A DNA stretch of 64,000 nucleotides. It comes from JAYFQE01 sp034927345. Lineage in GTDB: Bacteria; Bacillota; Clostridia; Saccharofermentanales; UBA5734. Under the pieces are notes generated by a model. The model was not told the DNA's origin. It saw only the letters and a program-made list of their open reading frames with translations, and searched no databases. Location: positions 1 through 64,000 of the forward strand of contig JAYFQE010000007.1 in NCBI GenBank assembly GCA_034927345.1. The letters are read 5' to 3'. The translations under genes and the position numbers were made by a program. This document shows, piece after piece, positions 25,318 through 36,392 of the stretch (within the stretch, counting starts at the first letter, position 1; each line of letters begins with the position of its first letter).

Positions 25318-26343
25318 ATGAACAAAGCAGTACAAATCCGGCAGCAGCCGAAAATCCGGATGCCTTCCGGCGTTCCCGGTTTGCCGCAGCCGCCGGAACC
25401 GGTTTACCGGGGTGTGGCCGGCACCGCGCTTTTGGTTCATACCCTGCTTTATCTCTTTTTTATGGTCCTGAAACAGTTCTGGCCGCCGCTGGCCAATCTG
25501 GTCGGCGGTGATTCGCTGAAAGCTTTCGTTGCCGGCGGCATCTTGGTACAAGGTGGTTTGATCCTGATTCCGGCCGTCGTCATCCTGATTCTCTTCCCCA
25601 TTCCGCCGGCAGATCTGATCGGAGCCAAAGCCAACGCCGGCAGCCTGATCCTGGCTGTCACGGCCGGGATACCGGCGGCTGTCATTTTTCAGGGACTAAA
25701 CAACCTTCTCATTTATGTTCTGGTCCGCAGCGGCGTCAACCTGCCGCAGCCTGCGGCAGTCGTCGGCCCGGCCGGTTCAGATTTACTGCGGCAGCCCTGG
25801 CCGGTCCTTCTCCTGATCCTGGTGATCAGCATCATTATGCCCGGACTTGTCGAGGAACTTTTTTTCCGCGGTATCCTGCTGTCTTCGCTTAGTTCGAGCG
25901 GCGCCTTTGCCGCGGCTTTAATCGCTCAGGCTCTGGCATTCGCCCTGTTTCATGCCGATATGCTGTTTATCTTGCCGCCTTTTCTGGCCGGGCTGCTGCT
26001 TGGTTACATCCGGCGTCAATGCGGCAGTCTGTGGCCGGCTATGCTGACTCATATGTCGTTGAATCTGTCGTTGATCGCCATCAACCCGCTGCTGCCGCGG
26101 ATCACCGCCCAATACATGACCGGCAGCGCCCAGCAAACGACATCGCTGCTGTACGCATCGCTTATCGCGGCCTGTATCGCCGCGGTTGCCTTTGTTCCCC
26201 TGCTGGTTCTGATCGGCAGCCTTCGGCCGCATCCCCCTCATACGCCGCCGCAGCAAGCCCGCCGCCGGTTCTGGCCGGGCGACTGGAAATTTGCCTTGGC
26301 AATTGTGCTCCAGATTGTTACACTTGTCCTATTATCACTGTAA
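25318..26343 (+). CDS. CPBP-family intramembrane glutamic protease (CAAX-like)
   Basis: 341 residues, about eight membrane segments. Active-site motif 1 EELFFRGILLSSL, motif 2 FALFHADM and motif 3 PAMLTHMSLN are all present. Such proteases act on membrane substrates, for instance in bacteriocin self-immunity or stress signalling; the substrate is unknown. AAGGAGG upstream. Middle gene of a three-gene series with the prepilin peptidase and an AI-2E-type transporter. Confidence 0.88.
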   Translation: MNKAVQIRQQPKIRMPSGVPGLPQPPEPVYRGVAGTALLVHTLLYLFFMVLKQFWPPLANLVGGDSLKAFVAGGILVQGGLILIPAVVILILFPIPPADLIGAKANAGSLILAVTAGIPAAVIFQGLNNLLIYVLVRSGVNLPQPAAVVGPAGSDLLRQPWPVLLLILVISIIMPGLVEELFFRGILLSSLSSSGAFAAALIAQALAFALFHADMLFILPPFLAGLLLGYIRRQCGSLWPAMLTHMSLNLSLIAINPLLPRITAQYMTGSAQQTTSLLYASLIAACIAAVAFVPLLVLIGSLRPHPPHTPPQQARRRFWPGDWKFALAIVLQIVTLVLLSL

Positions 26344-26373
26344 TAACCACAGATCAGGATATGGAGGATTGAC

Positions 26374-27660
26374 ATGGCTGACTTGGATCGGATACAAAAA
26401 GATAAAGCGACTATTCTGGCTATCATTAAATATCTGTTGATCGCCGGGCTGACCGCCGCGGCTGTCTTATTTGGTTTCCGCCTGTTCCTGATTTTACTGC
26501 CTTTTGTTTTTGGCTTTATTCTGGCAAAAGTATCGATCAGTATCGTCACCAGCCTGAACAGCAAAAGCTTCGCCCGGCGGCAGCGGCACAATCAGCGTCT
26601 TGCCGAAAAGGCCGCAGCCGGCGTCCCGGCAGGATCCGAAACTAAGGAAAAGCCGGATAGCGGCGCTGCAGCGTCCGGAAAAGCAGGCCATTATCCACAA
26701 GGTCTGGCGCGGTCGCGGCGCGACAACATCCTGATCCTGGTCGTTTATATTCTGATTATTATCGCCGTGACAGCCCTGATCATCGGCGTCATCGTCGTTG
26801 GCATCAGCCAGCTGCGCGCCCTGGTCAACTACCTGCCCAATCTGATCCGCGATACCGATCTTTCCCAGCGACTGGTCACTTATCTCAGCGATTTGTCGGA
26901 CCGTTTGGGCGGTTTTCTCCAGCCGGATCAGCTGACCTTCCTGAAAAATGAAATTGCCAATCTGCAGCAGAAACTGCTGGCCAGTGTTCCGGGACTTGTT
27001 ACCACCGTCCTGAATGGCATCGGATCATTCGCCGCCAGTCTGCCCACCGTGTTTTTCGTTATTATTGTCGTGATCATGTCCGGTTATTATTTCATCACGG
27101 ACAGCCGCAACCTCTATAAGTTTCTGCGCCGCAATGGTACGAGCAAAGTTTTCCGCGAGAAAACCATCCGTCTGGTCAATACCTTGTCCACCACTTTGTT
27201 CCGGGTCATCGGCGGCTATCTGCTGCTCCTGATCCTCACGTTCATCATGGCGCTGATCGGCTTGTTGATCATCCGCATGCCCTATGCTGTCGTATTCGCC
27301 TTGATCGCCGCCATCGTCGACTTTCTGCCGGTCCTCGGCCTCAGCGCGACCCTGATCCCGATATCGATCTACATGTTCATCAACGGCAATATCCTCTCGG
27401 GTGTCGGCGCTCTGGTCATCCTGGCGATCATGACCATGATCCGGCGGGTCATCGAGCCGGCCATACTCGGCAGCGCTATGCGGCTGCACCCGATGGCCAC
27501 GCTGGCGTCGATGATCGTCGGCATCGCCATCTACGGCATAACCGGCCTGGTTATCGGGCCGATCATCCTGGTTATCGCCAAAGAAGTCTTGCCGCTTTAC
27601 GGTCTTGACCGTAAACTGCGCAATATCATCGGCGACATTCTGAATAAAGTCAGTTCCTGA
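26374..27660 (+). CDS. AI-2E family transporter (YtvI/YdiK type permease)
   Basis: 428 residues: two N-terminal membrane segments, a charged cytoplasmic loop (residues 65-110), then the conserved periplasmic helical region (QQKLLASVPGLVTTVLNGIG) and a C-terminal membrane block with VDFLPVLG, where the family has the DxxP(V/I)xG motif, and VIGPIILVIAKEVL. Family members export small molecules or Na+/H+ exchange; the substrate is not known. TGGAGG upstream. Its last 11 bp overlap the convergent U32 gene. Confidence 0.88.
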   Translation: MADLDRIQKDKATILAIIKYLLIAGLTAAAVLFGFRLFLILLPFVFGFILAKVSISIVTSLNSKSFARRQRHNQRLAEKAAAGVPAGSETKEKPDSGAAASGKAGHYPQGLARSRRDNILILVVYILIIIAVTALIIGVIVVGISQLRALVNYLPNLIRDTDLSQRLVTYLSDLSDRLGGFLQPDQLTFLKNEIANLQQKLLASVPGLVTTVLNGIGSFAASLPTVFFVIIVVIMSGYYFITDSRNLYKFLRRNGTSKVFREKTIRLVNTLSTTLFRVIGGYLLLLILTFIMALIGLLIIRMPYAVVFALIAAIVDFLPVLGLSATLIPISIYMFINGNILSGVGALVILAIMTMIRRVIEPAILGSAMRLHPMATLASMIVGIAIYGITGLVIGPIILVIAKEVLPLYGLDRKLRNIIGDILNKVSS

Positions 27661-28972
27661 GGATTCCAGGCCGGTCTTTATCGCCCAGCCGCAGCAGATA
27701 TGAACCTGGTTTTGCTTCATCCGGCAAAGGCAGATAGAACAGCATCTGCGGATGCGGCGCGCTGCTGATGGGCTGATGCTCCAGATCCGTCATGCCCCGC
27801 GCCATGACCGTCGTGTGGCGTCCGCGCGGCTGAACTAATTCCAGCTGATCTTCCGCCAGAATCCGGTTGCGCTGTTCAATCAGCGCCAAGCCGCTTCCCG
27901 GCAGCCAGGCGCGGACAATGCCTACCACGGCTGCTTCTCTTTGGTTCAGTGCCGTCAGGGCGATTTTGGCGTCATCCTGCGGCCGTTGATAATAAAAACC
28001 GGTATCAAAGGGACGGTGAACGGTTTTCTGCAGATCAAGAAGCCACGCCGGATCGGCCTTATAGCCCGCCGGATCAGCCATATAGGCGTCCAGCGCCTCA
28101 CGGTAAGCTTTCACAACCGTCGCCACATAGAATGCGCTCTTGATCCGGCCTTCGATTTTCAGGCTGTCCAGGCCGCTTTCCACCAAGTCGGGAATCTGTT
28201 CGATCATACACAAATCGCGGGAATTAAAAAAATAACTGCCCCGTTCATCGCCGGTCACGGTCAGAGGCTGGTCCGGCCGCTTTTCTTCAACGATCTCATA
28301 AGCCCAGCGGCAAGGCTGGGCGCACTGGCCGCGATTACTGTCCCGTCCCGTAAAAAAAGACGAAAGGAGGCAGCGGCCGGAATAAGCCATACACATCGCG
28401 CCATGAACAAAAGCTTCCAGTTCCAGATCCGCCGGTATATCCTCCCGGATCCGGCGGATTTCTTCCAGCGTAAGCTCCCGGGCCAGGATGATCCGCCGCG
28501 CGCCCTGGGCCTGCCAGAAACGGCAAGTACGGGCATTCGTGACGCTGGCCTGAGTGCTGATGTGTATATCCAGCTGCGGCGCTTCCTCCCGCAGGACAGT
28601 AAAAACACCGGGATCGGATACGATCACGGCATCAGGTTCCGCAGCGGCTATCTGGCGGACCTGGTCGCGCAGACGCCCCATATCGTCAGGATGGGCGAAA
28701 ATATTCATCGCCAGATAAACGCGGACTTGCCGGCTATGGGCATACCGGACGGCATCGGCTAATTCGTCCTGGCTGAAATTGCCACCGGACGCCCGCAGAC
28801 TGAATTCCCGGCCTCCCAGATAAACAGCGTCGGCGCCATAAAGGATCGCCGTACGCAGCTTTTCCGGGTCGCCGGCCGGAGCCAGCAATTCGGGACGCCG
28901 TCTGGGGAACGGATTCTGAGTGGGGACAGGCGCGGTTGAAGCAGCCGCCGGCCTAAATGGATCAGCCGGCAT
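27650..28972 (-). CDS. U32-family protein, TrhP-like tRNA hydroxylation factor
   Basis: 440 residues. Begins with a Pro-rich 30-residue extension, then RPELLAPAGDPEKLRTAI, the standard family start. The U32 signature EAFVHGAMCMAYSGRCLLSSFFTGRDSNRGQCAQPCRW contains the conserved cysteines. In B. subtilis two U32 proteins (YrrN, YrrO) lie downstream of the mltG gene yrrL and are needed for prephenate-dependent 5-hydroxyuridine in tRNA; the same neighbour here (11-nt overlap with mltG) supports that role over protease activity. Length matches YrrO. Confidence 0.85.
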   Translation of the reverse strand: MPADPFRPAAASTAPVPTQNPFPRRRPELLAPAGDPEKLRTAILYGADAVYLGGREFSLRASGGNFSQDELADAVRYAHSRQVRVYLAMNIFAHPDDMGRLRDQVRQIAAAEPDAVIVSDPGVFTVLREEAPQLDIHISTQASVTNARTCRFWQAQGARRIILARELTLEEIRRIREDIPADLELEAFVHGAMCMAYSGRCLLSSFFTGRDSNRGQCAQPCRWAYEIVEEKRPDQPLTVTGDERGSYFFNSRDLCMIEQIPDLVESGLDSLKIEGRIKSAFYVATVVKAYREALDAYMADPAGYKADPAWLLDLQKTVHRPFDTGFYYQRPQDDAKIALTALNQREAAVVGIVRAWLPGSGLALIEQRNRILAEDQLELVQPRGRHTTVMARGMTDLEHQPISSAPHPQMLFYLPLPDEAKPGSYLLRLGDKDRPGILRN

Positions 28973-30125
28973 TGTCGTTGCTCGCTTCCGTTGCTTCGGT
29001 CTGGCCGGACTCGGCTAATTTCCGGTACTTTTCCACATTTTTCTGCTGCTCCGCTTCGGTATCGGCAAATACATTCGTACCGTCGCCTTTAGCGCAGAAA
29101 AATAAATGTTTATGGGTTTCCGGCCACAGCGCAGCCCGGATCGCGTCATCGCCGGGCGAGCAAATCGGTCCCGGCGGCAAGCCCGCGTGATTGTATGTGT
29201 TGTAAGGGCTATCGTAGGTTTTATCGTTCTCATTCGTCCAGAGTACAATGTCCTGGCCGGCTTCTTTGCGAAGATAATTGATGGTCGCGCAGGATTCCAG
29301 AGGCATTTCCTTCTTAAGCCGGTTGCGGAAAACACCGGATACGGTAAGCATCTCGCTGCCGTTGGAGCACTCGTTCTGGATAATGGACGCCAGCGTTATG
29401 ACCTGATCGATCGACATCCCGATTTTCGCGGCTCGTTCTTTGTATTCGGTAACCAGCTTCTTCTCGGTATTATTGAGGAAGGTGCGGATAATGGTCTCTT
29501 CATCGGTATTGATATCGAATTCATAGGTATCCGGATACAGATAACCTTGCAGAAGCCAATCCCGGCCTTCGTTCTTTTCGATCTCGGTTACGAAATCATA
29601 GTCCAAAAACAGCTGAGGATTGCGGACCATATTATCCATGACCGTTTCGTCGAAATTAACGCCGGCGGCGCGCAGTTTCGCCTTCACGTCTTTATAGGAC
29701 AGGCCTTCCGGAAAAGTAACCTGCACCGAATGCGGCTTTTGCGACAGGACATACATGATTTCGTCATAGCTCATCGTCGCCGTGACAAAATGGGTCCCCG
29801 CCATATAAGAACTGTCGAAGCCGTTGAATTTGGACAGCAAAGTAAACATGAAGGTGTTTTCGATGACGTTGTTTTCTTTGAGTAATTCGGCGATCTGCTG
29901 GGTATCGGCGGCTCGCGGTATAAACAGTTCGACGGCGCCGGGCGTGTCCTTGTTGATGATCCCGCCGGTTTCCGACTGGGAAAACTGCGCGTCCAGCCTG
30001 GCGAAGCGGGCATTTTGCGAGAGAACATAAGACAAGCCGAAATAAAAGCCTGTCGCGGCAAAACAAAGCAGGACAAAAACCGTAACAACCAGAACCAAGG
30101 TCCGCGATATGCGTTTCGATACCAT
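28962..30125 (-). CDS. mltG: Endolytic murein transglycosylase
   Basis: 387 residues from ATG 30125 (GGGAGG upstream; the longer TTG start lacks a site). One N-terminal membrane anchor (VLVVTVFVLLCFAATGFYFGLSYVL), a LysM-like/YceG region (VTFPEGLSYKDVKAKL) and the catalytic block LASIIQNECSNGSE with its Glu, then SPYNTYNHAGLPPGPICSPG typical of YceG. It cuts nascent glycan strands to end their growth. Acidic C-terminal tail. It sits between typA and the U32 gene. Confidence 0.95.
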   Translation of the reverse strand: MVSKRISRTLVLVVTVFVLLCFAATGFYFGLSYVLSQNARFARLDAQFSQSETGGIINKDTPGAVELFIPRAADTQQIAELLKENNVIENTFMFTLLSKFNGFDSSYMAGTHFVTATMSYDEIMYVLSQKPHSVQVTFPEGLSYKDVKAKLRAAGVNFDETVMDNMVRNPQLFLDYDFVTEIEKNEGRDWLLQGYLYPDTYEFDINTDEETIIRTFLNNTEKKLVTEYKERAAKIGMSIDQVITLASIIQNECSNGSEMLTVSGVFRNRLKKEMPLESCATINYLRKEAGQDIVLWTNENDKTYDSPYNTYNHAGLPPGPICSPGDDAIRAALWPETHKHLFFCAKGDGTNVFADTEAEQQKNVEKYRKLAESGQTEATEASNDNAG

Positions 30126-30144
30126 GAGCAAGCCTCCCGAAGGA

Positions 30145-32007
<1,863 letters not shown>

Positions 32008-32073
32008 AAAATGTCTCTTCCCTTCTTGATTCGCGGTCGATGCCGCGGCTTCCACCTATGGAAACAGGTCTAT

Positions 32074-33399
32074 TCAATCATTTTTATCTTTTGGCCGCAA
32101 CAAGAACCAGATCGGTGTTCCACTAAAGCCAAAATTCTTCCGCAGTTGATTTTCCAAATATCGTTCATAGGAAAAATGCATTAAATCACGGTCATTGATA
32201 AACAGGGCAAATTGAGGCGGGCGAATGCCGACCTGAGTGCCGTAGTAGATCTTCAGATGGCGTCCTTTGTCCTGAGGTGTAGGCACCATGGCCACAGCCT
32301 CCGCAAGCAGATCATTGAGCATGCCGGTTGTCAGCCGTTTTCCGGCCTGTTCATAAACTTCATTGACAGAAAGGCATAATTTGCCGACACGCTGACCGGT
32401 CTTGGCCGAAATAAAAACGACCGGAGCATATTGCATAAATGGGAACTGGCTGCGCACCTTCTGGGTGTATTCTTCCATGGTTCCCGTTTCTTTCTCCACC
32501 AAATCCCATTTATTAACAACCAGAATCGACGATTTACCGCTGTTATGCGCGTAGCCGGCGACTTTCGTATCCTGTTCGGTCGCTCCTTCCGACGCGTCGA
32601 TTAAAACCAGGCAGACGTCTGCCCGCTCGATCGCCGCCAGAGAGCGGATCATGCTGTACTTCTCCACGCTGTCGTCAATGCGGCTTTTTTTTCGCAGGCC
32701 GGCCGTGTCAATCAATGTATAGTGGCCGTATTCATTGTCCAGGTCGGAATCGACGGCATCGCGGGTTGTGCCGGGAATATCGGAAACGATCGTCCGCTCC
32801 TGGCCCAGCATTTTATTAATGAGCGATGATTTGCCGGCGTTGGGTTTACCGATCACCGCCACCCGGATGCGTTCAGAATCGGCAGTCATTTCACTTTCCG
32901 AAGGGAAATTCCGGTAAACTTCATCCAGCAGCTCACCGACGCCTAAACGGTGGGCGGAGGAAATTGTAAAGATCTCGCCCAGACCGAGATTGTAAAATTC
33001 AAAAGCCTCCGGCGGAGGCGCTCCCACCTGATCGGCTTTGTTGACAGCCACGACAATCGGTTTGCCGGAACGGCGCAGCATATTGGCGATTTCATGATCA
33101 TCGCCAGTCAGGCCGGTTTTAAGATCGACCAGAAAAATGATGACGTGCGCGGTGTCGATGGCAATTTGCGCCTGTTCGCGCATGGAACGCAAGATGATAT
33201 CTTCGGTTTTCGGCTCGATGCCGCCGGTGTCGATCAGCGTGAAAGCGCGTCCCCGCCATTCAGACTGGGCATAAATACGATCCCGGGTTACGCCCGGCAT
33301 ATCGTCGACGATCGAAACACGTTCGCCGGCCAGATAATTAAACAACGTCGATTTCCCGACATTGGGCCTGCCAACGATAGCAACAATCGGTTTACTCAT
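32074..33399 (-). CDS. der: Ribosome-assembly GTPase Der (EngA)
   Basis: 441 residues from ATG 33399, behind AAAGGAGGGAG. Two tandem G domains: GRPNVGKSTLF with DTGG, and GKPNAGKSSLI with DTAGLRKKSRID; C-terminal KH-like domain ends in GTPIWFLLRPKDKND. Essential for 50S maturation. The first eight bases overlap the end of the DUF512 gene (ATGAGTAA), so translation is coupled. Confidence 0.98.
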   Translation of the reverse strand: MSKPIVAIVGRPNVGKSTLFNYLAGERVSIVDDMPGVTRDRIYAQSEWRGRAFTLIDTGGIEPKTEDIILRSMREQAQIAIDTAHVIIFLVDLKTGLTGDDHEIANMLRRSGKPIVVAVNKADQVGAPPPEAFEFYNLGLGEIFTISSAHRLGVGELLDEVYRNFPSESEMTADSERIRVAVIGKPNAGKSSLINKMLGQERTIVSDIPGTTRDAVDSDLDNEYGHYTLIDTAGLRKKSRIDDSVEKYSMIRSLAAIERADVCLVLIDASEGATEQDTKVAGYAHNSGKSSILVVNKWDLVEKETGTMEEYTQKVRSQFPFMQYAPVVFISAKTGQRVGKLCLSVNEVYEQAGKRLTTGMLNDLLAEAVAMVPTPQDKGRHLKIYYGTQVGIRPPQFALFINDRDLMHFSYERYLENQLRKNFGFSGTPIWFLLRPKDKND

Positions 33400-34804
33400 G
33401 GGTGCTCCCTCCTTTATCCGGAGACATCCAGGCCAACAGGCCCAATAAGCTCCACCCGCCGGCCTGACAGACATCTATCGGCGCCTTGAGGCGGTCGGCT
33501 AATTCTTGCAAGGTCATATCATCCAGGAAAACCGGTTCATCAGCCTTCAGCATACAGGAAGGAAGAATCAGCCGGACTGGCGCATTGGATTCGATAATCG
33601 GCTGCAACTGCTGCAGCAAATCCTGACCGGTCAGCAAACCGGCTACAGTGATTGTTTCGCCGAAAAACACATTCAGTACCGCTTTAATCATAACACGATG
33701 GCCGCAAAACGCGGACAACCGTTCTTCATAGGGCTTCAGCAACGGTTCGGCCGCCGTACCGGTCGCCAGCAGGAAAAGAGGATCGGCGTCCATTTGCGCC
33801 GGACTGTACTGTTCTGCCGGTTTAACGGAATATACGGCCGGTTCCGGTTCAAAATCAACCCGTTCCAGGCCCTGTTCCAGCTCACGCAGCGTCAGCGCGG
33901 CCATTCCGACGCCATTTTCCAGCTGCGGAAAATCATCATATTCGCCGGCATCCGGCAGAGGTTTTTCCGCTTTGAGATAGAACTCGTCCGCGGCATAAAC
34001 CAGACGCGTCCCCCGGCTTCCGGCCATCATCCGCTGCCAATGTTCAACGGCGCCGATAACGGCGGCGGCTTCCGCGACGGTAAAGGGTCTCAGCGGATAA
34101 AGCCCGTTGGCCTGACGATAGCGGGTAATGCCGACCGGCACCAGCGCGATGCTCTGCACCGGCGGCCCCAGGCCGGTCAGATCGGTCAGCGTGCGCTCCA
34201 GCTCTTCGCCGTCATTAATGCCGGGGCAAAGAACCAACTGCGCGTTAATCGACAAACCTGCTTCCGTGATCCGGCGCAGCCGGTCCATTATCCGGCCGGC
34301 CTGCGGATGGCGCATCATTTTAAGGCGAAGCTGGTCATGAGTCGTATGGACCGAAATGTTCATCGGCGAAAAGCGGTACGCGATCAACCGGTCCAGCTCG
34401 TCGTCACTGATATTGGTCAGAGTAGCATAATTTCCGGTTAAAAAGGATAACCGTAAATCATCATCTTTAAAATATAAAGTCGGGCGCAGGCCGGCAGGCA
34501 GTTGATCGATAAAACAGAAAACGCAGTGGTTGTGGCACGACGTACAGTCTTGCAGCAAAGGCTGTTCAAACTCAAGGCCCAACGGTTCGTCTTCATCTTT
34601 TTCAATTTCAAATTCGATCCATTCATTGCCTTTCCGGGCCGTCAGCACGAGATGCTCGCTCAGCTGACGCAAACGGAAATCGAAAATATCGCCCAACGGT
34701 TTTCCATCCAGCAAAAAAATCCGATCACCGGGCTTAAGGCCCAGATCGCTGGCGATGCTGTCCGGTTCTATCCGGCTGATCCGGTGTCCGTCATGGCTAT
34801 CGAT
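33392..34804 (-). CDS. DUF512 radical-SAM/PDZ protein with apparent ATC start
   Basis: Radical-SAM Cys motif CHNHCVFC (CX3CX2C), followed by the SAM-binding-type core and the DUF512 C-terminal domain (PAVYSVKPAEQYSP to TVAGLLTGQDLL). The first standard start in frame, TTG 34714, falls in the middle of the N-terminal PDZ-like domain, whose missing part (HRISRIEPDSIASDLGLKPG) is encoded in frame upstream. AAGGAGG (34812-34818) lies seven bases before ATC at 34804-34802; the nearby ATG is out of frame and stops after a few codons. I place the start at ATC (470 aa). Function unknown; it precedes der in many Clostridia. Confidence 0.8.
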   Translation of the reverse strand: MDSHDGHRISRIEPDSIASDLGLKPGDRIFLLDGKPLGDIFDFRLRQLSEHLVLTARKGNEWIEFEIEKDEDEPLGLEFEQPLLQDCTSCHNHCVFCFIDQLPAGLRPTLYFKDDDLRLSFLTGNYATLTNISDDELDRLIAYRFSPMNISVHTTHDQLRLKMMRHPQAGRIMDRLRRITEAGLSINAQLVLCPGINDGEELERTLTDLTGLGPPVQSIALVPVGITRYRQANGLYPLRPFTVAEAAAVIGAVEHWQRMMAGSRGTRLVYAADEFYLKAEKPLPDAGEYDDFPQLENGVGMAALTLRELEQGLERVDFEPEPAVYSVKPAEQYSPAQMDADPLFLLATGTAAEPLLKPYEERLSAFCGHRVMIKAVLNVFFGETITVAGLLTGQDLLQQLQPIIESNAPVRLILPSCMLKADEPVFLDDMTLQELADRLKAPIDVCQAGGWSLLGLLAWMSPDKGGSTHE

Positions 34805-34998
34805 TCCAATTCCTCCTTCTTCGCAACAGAAAAAGCAGCGAGTCTGTTTACTACATACCCGCTGCGCAAACGATCCTTGTCTTTCAGCCGGCCGGACAAC
34901 CGGCGTCAGCCGATTATCCCTGCCGTCATTGATGACAGACGCCGCCCGACCGGCAAATTCTCCGGACAGGCGATCCGTAAAATCCGTTTACCGGATGA

Positions 34999-35178
34999 TC
35001 ACTCCGCCTGTTTGACAATTTCCTTGCCATTGTAGTAGCCGCAAGTCTTGCAGACCTTATGCGGCATCTTTTTCGTATGGCACTGCGGGCACTCAACCAA
35101 TCCCGGGATACTCAGTTTCCAGTTGGAACGAGCCCGGCCGGTTCTCGCTTTAGACCATTTTCGTTTTGGATTTGCCAT
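34999..35178 (-). CDS. rpmF: 50S ribosomal protein L32
   Basis: 59 residues: MANPKRKWSKARTGRARSNW opens as usual, and two CXXC pairs (CPQC, CKTC) form a zinc ribbon, so this is the zinc-binding L32 form. It directly follows yceD (42 bp), the standard pairing. Its AGGTGTGAGGA leader is normal. A 194-bp gap follows before the DUF512 gene with no further ORF that I can support. Confidence 0.97.
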   Translation of the reverse strand: MANPKRKWSKARTGRARSNWKLSIPGLVECPQCHTKKMPHKVCKTCGYYNGKEIVKQAE

Positions 35179-35220
35179 TCCTCACACCTCCATGATGTCC
35201 GCAGGTCCGTTAACAAGGAC

Positions 35221-35730
35221 CTACAGCAAATTCTTCAGCTGATCAAACGGGGATCCCCCACTTGATCCAACCCCTGCGCACCCGCAGGTTTTTTCGTTCA
35301 GGTTAGCGCCGCATATCGGGCACAACCCCTGGCAATCATCACGGCAAAAAAGCCGCTGCGGCAACGCCAAAACCAGGTTGTCCCGGATAGCCGGCGCAAT
35401 ATCCAGCGTATAGCCTTCATACCGGTAACTGTCCTCAACCTCGCCTTCTTCAGGCGCCGCCGCAGGACGAAAAGCTTCGTTCACAGCGACATCCACCCGG
35501 CAATGCACGGGGATCAGACAGCGGGCGCATTCACCTTCATAAGCCGCCGTCAGGCGGCCATTCAACGCAAAAACGCCATCGCCGGCAACCTGCAGCCGTC
35601 CTTTAAAGGACAGCGGCCCGATCAGCCGATAATCCTGAATCGAAACGGCTAAATCATTCGGATCCAGCTCCGTCTCAATCTCAATGAAGGCTTCCCTGCT
35701 GCGTGATATAGTTTTGATATCAATGCGCAT
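35221..35730 (-). CDS. yceD: YceD/DUF177 family protein
   Basis: 169 residues. The conserved DUF177 C-terminal cysteines are present (CRDDCQGLCPICGANLNEKTCGC), with an earlier CARC pair (EGECARCLIPVHC). YceD proteins are linked to 23S rRNA stability and always sit beside rpmF, as here. Both CXXC-type clusters suggest metal binding. Confidence 0.9.
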   Translation of the reverse strand: MRIDIKTISRSREAFIEIETELDPNDLAVSIQDYRLIGPLSFKGRLQVAGDGVFALNGRLTAAYEGECARCLIPVHCRVDVAVNEAFRPAAAPEEGEVEDSYRYEGYTLDIAPAIRDNLVLALPQRLFCRDDCQGLCPICGANLNEKTCGCAGVGSSGGSPFDQLKNLL

Positions 35731-35848
35731 GATTTACCTCCACAGACGCGAACAATATTATCTAACAGAATGAAATGACTGTCAACAGTTTTTACCGATT
35801 CCGGCCCGGTTTATCGGCCTTTTTTATAAATTTACCGCCGGGAGTCCC

Positions 35849-36280
35849 TTATACCGGCCTTTGCTTAATCTCTACATCCAGTCTGGTGTTCATCCGGTCG
35901 CGATGACTAAAATCAATGGTATAACCCAAATGGATATACCCGCCGTTTTCCGAAATCTTGCTTTGCACCAAACTGGTATAGACTTCCACATCCAGATCGC
36001 CGTATGGGGTTTCCATCCGTGTTATGTGCCGGTTGCCGGCGGCAAAAGTCAAACGCATATCATGACTGCCCGTCCGTATCAGAGCAACCGTTCCGTCATC
36101 AGCAACCCGCATGGTTGTCTGGGTCCCTTCCATGCCGGTCGCGCTGCTTTCTTCATAAACAATATACCAGGCCTCATCACGACGAAACAAATGGCCTTCC
36201 GTCGTCAGGCGGATTGCCTGCGGTTTGTCATCAACATTCCATTGTTGCCCCTCGATGGTCAGCAGCACATTGGGTTCCAT
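35849..36280 (-). CDS. DUF1934 (YwiB-like) protein
   Basis: 143 residues from ATG 36280 with AAAGAGG upstream. Predicted beta-barrel of the DUF1934 family: VLLTIEGQQW, LTTEGHLFRRDEAWYIVYEES, GTQTTMRV, MRLTFAAGNRHI and the C-terminal GGYIHLGYTIDF. Function unknown; in Bacilli a homologue adjoins argS. Here it follows murI. Confidence 0.85.
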   Translation of the reverse strand: MEPNVLLTIEGQQWNVDDKPQAIRLTTEGHLFRRDEAWYIVYEESSATGMEGTQTTMRVADDGTVALIRTGSHDMRLTFAAGNRHITRMETPYGDLDVEVYTSLVQSKISENGGYIHLGYTIDFSHRDRMNTRLDVEIKQRPV

Positions 36281-36392
36281 CCGTAAATCCTCTTTCAATG
36301 GCATGTGCTCCGAAGCACCCTACCACACTCTTCCATGACCAATTCAGATTACCAGGTCTGACGATCATCAAACATCCGGCTTCATCATCGGA

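Noticed and set aside
28962..30125. Possible catalytic mutation in MltG (IIQNE instead of a VEKE-type sequence)
   Set aside because: The second Glu is kept and, from memory, Gln at the first position is common in Firmicute MltG, so no defect is claimed.
32008..32055. Longer typA start at GTG 32055
   Set aside because: No ribosome site there; GTG 32007 has one and gives the usual N-terminus.
34805..34990. Extending the DUF512 gene further upstream through an open frame
   Set aside because: The frame is open back to a stop near 34988 but contains no start codon, does not resemble the family, and lies upstream of the strong AAGGAGG.
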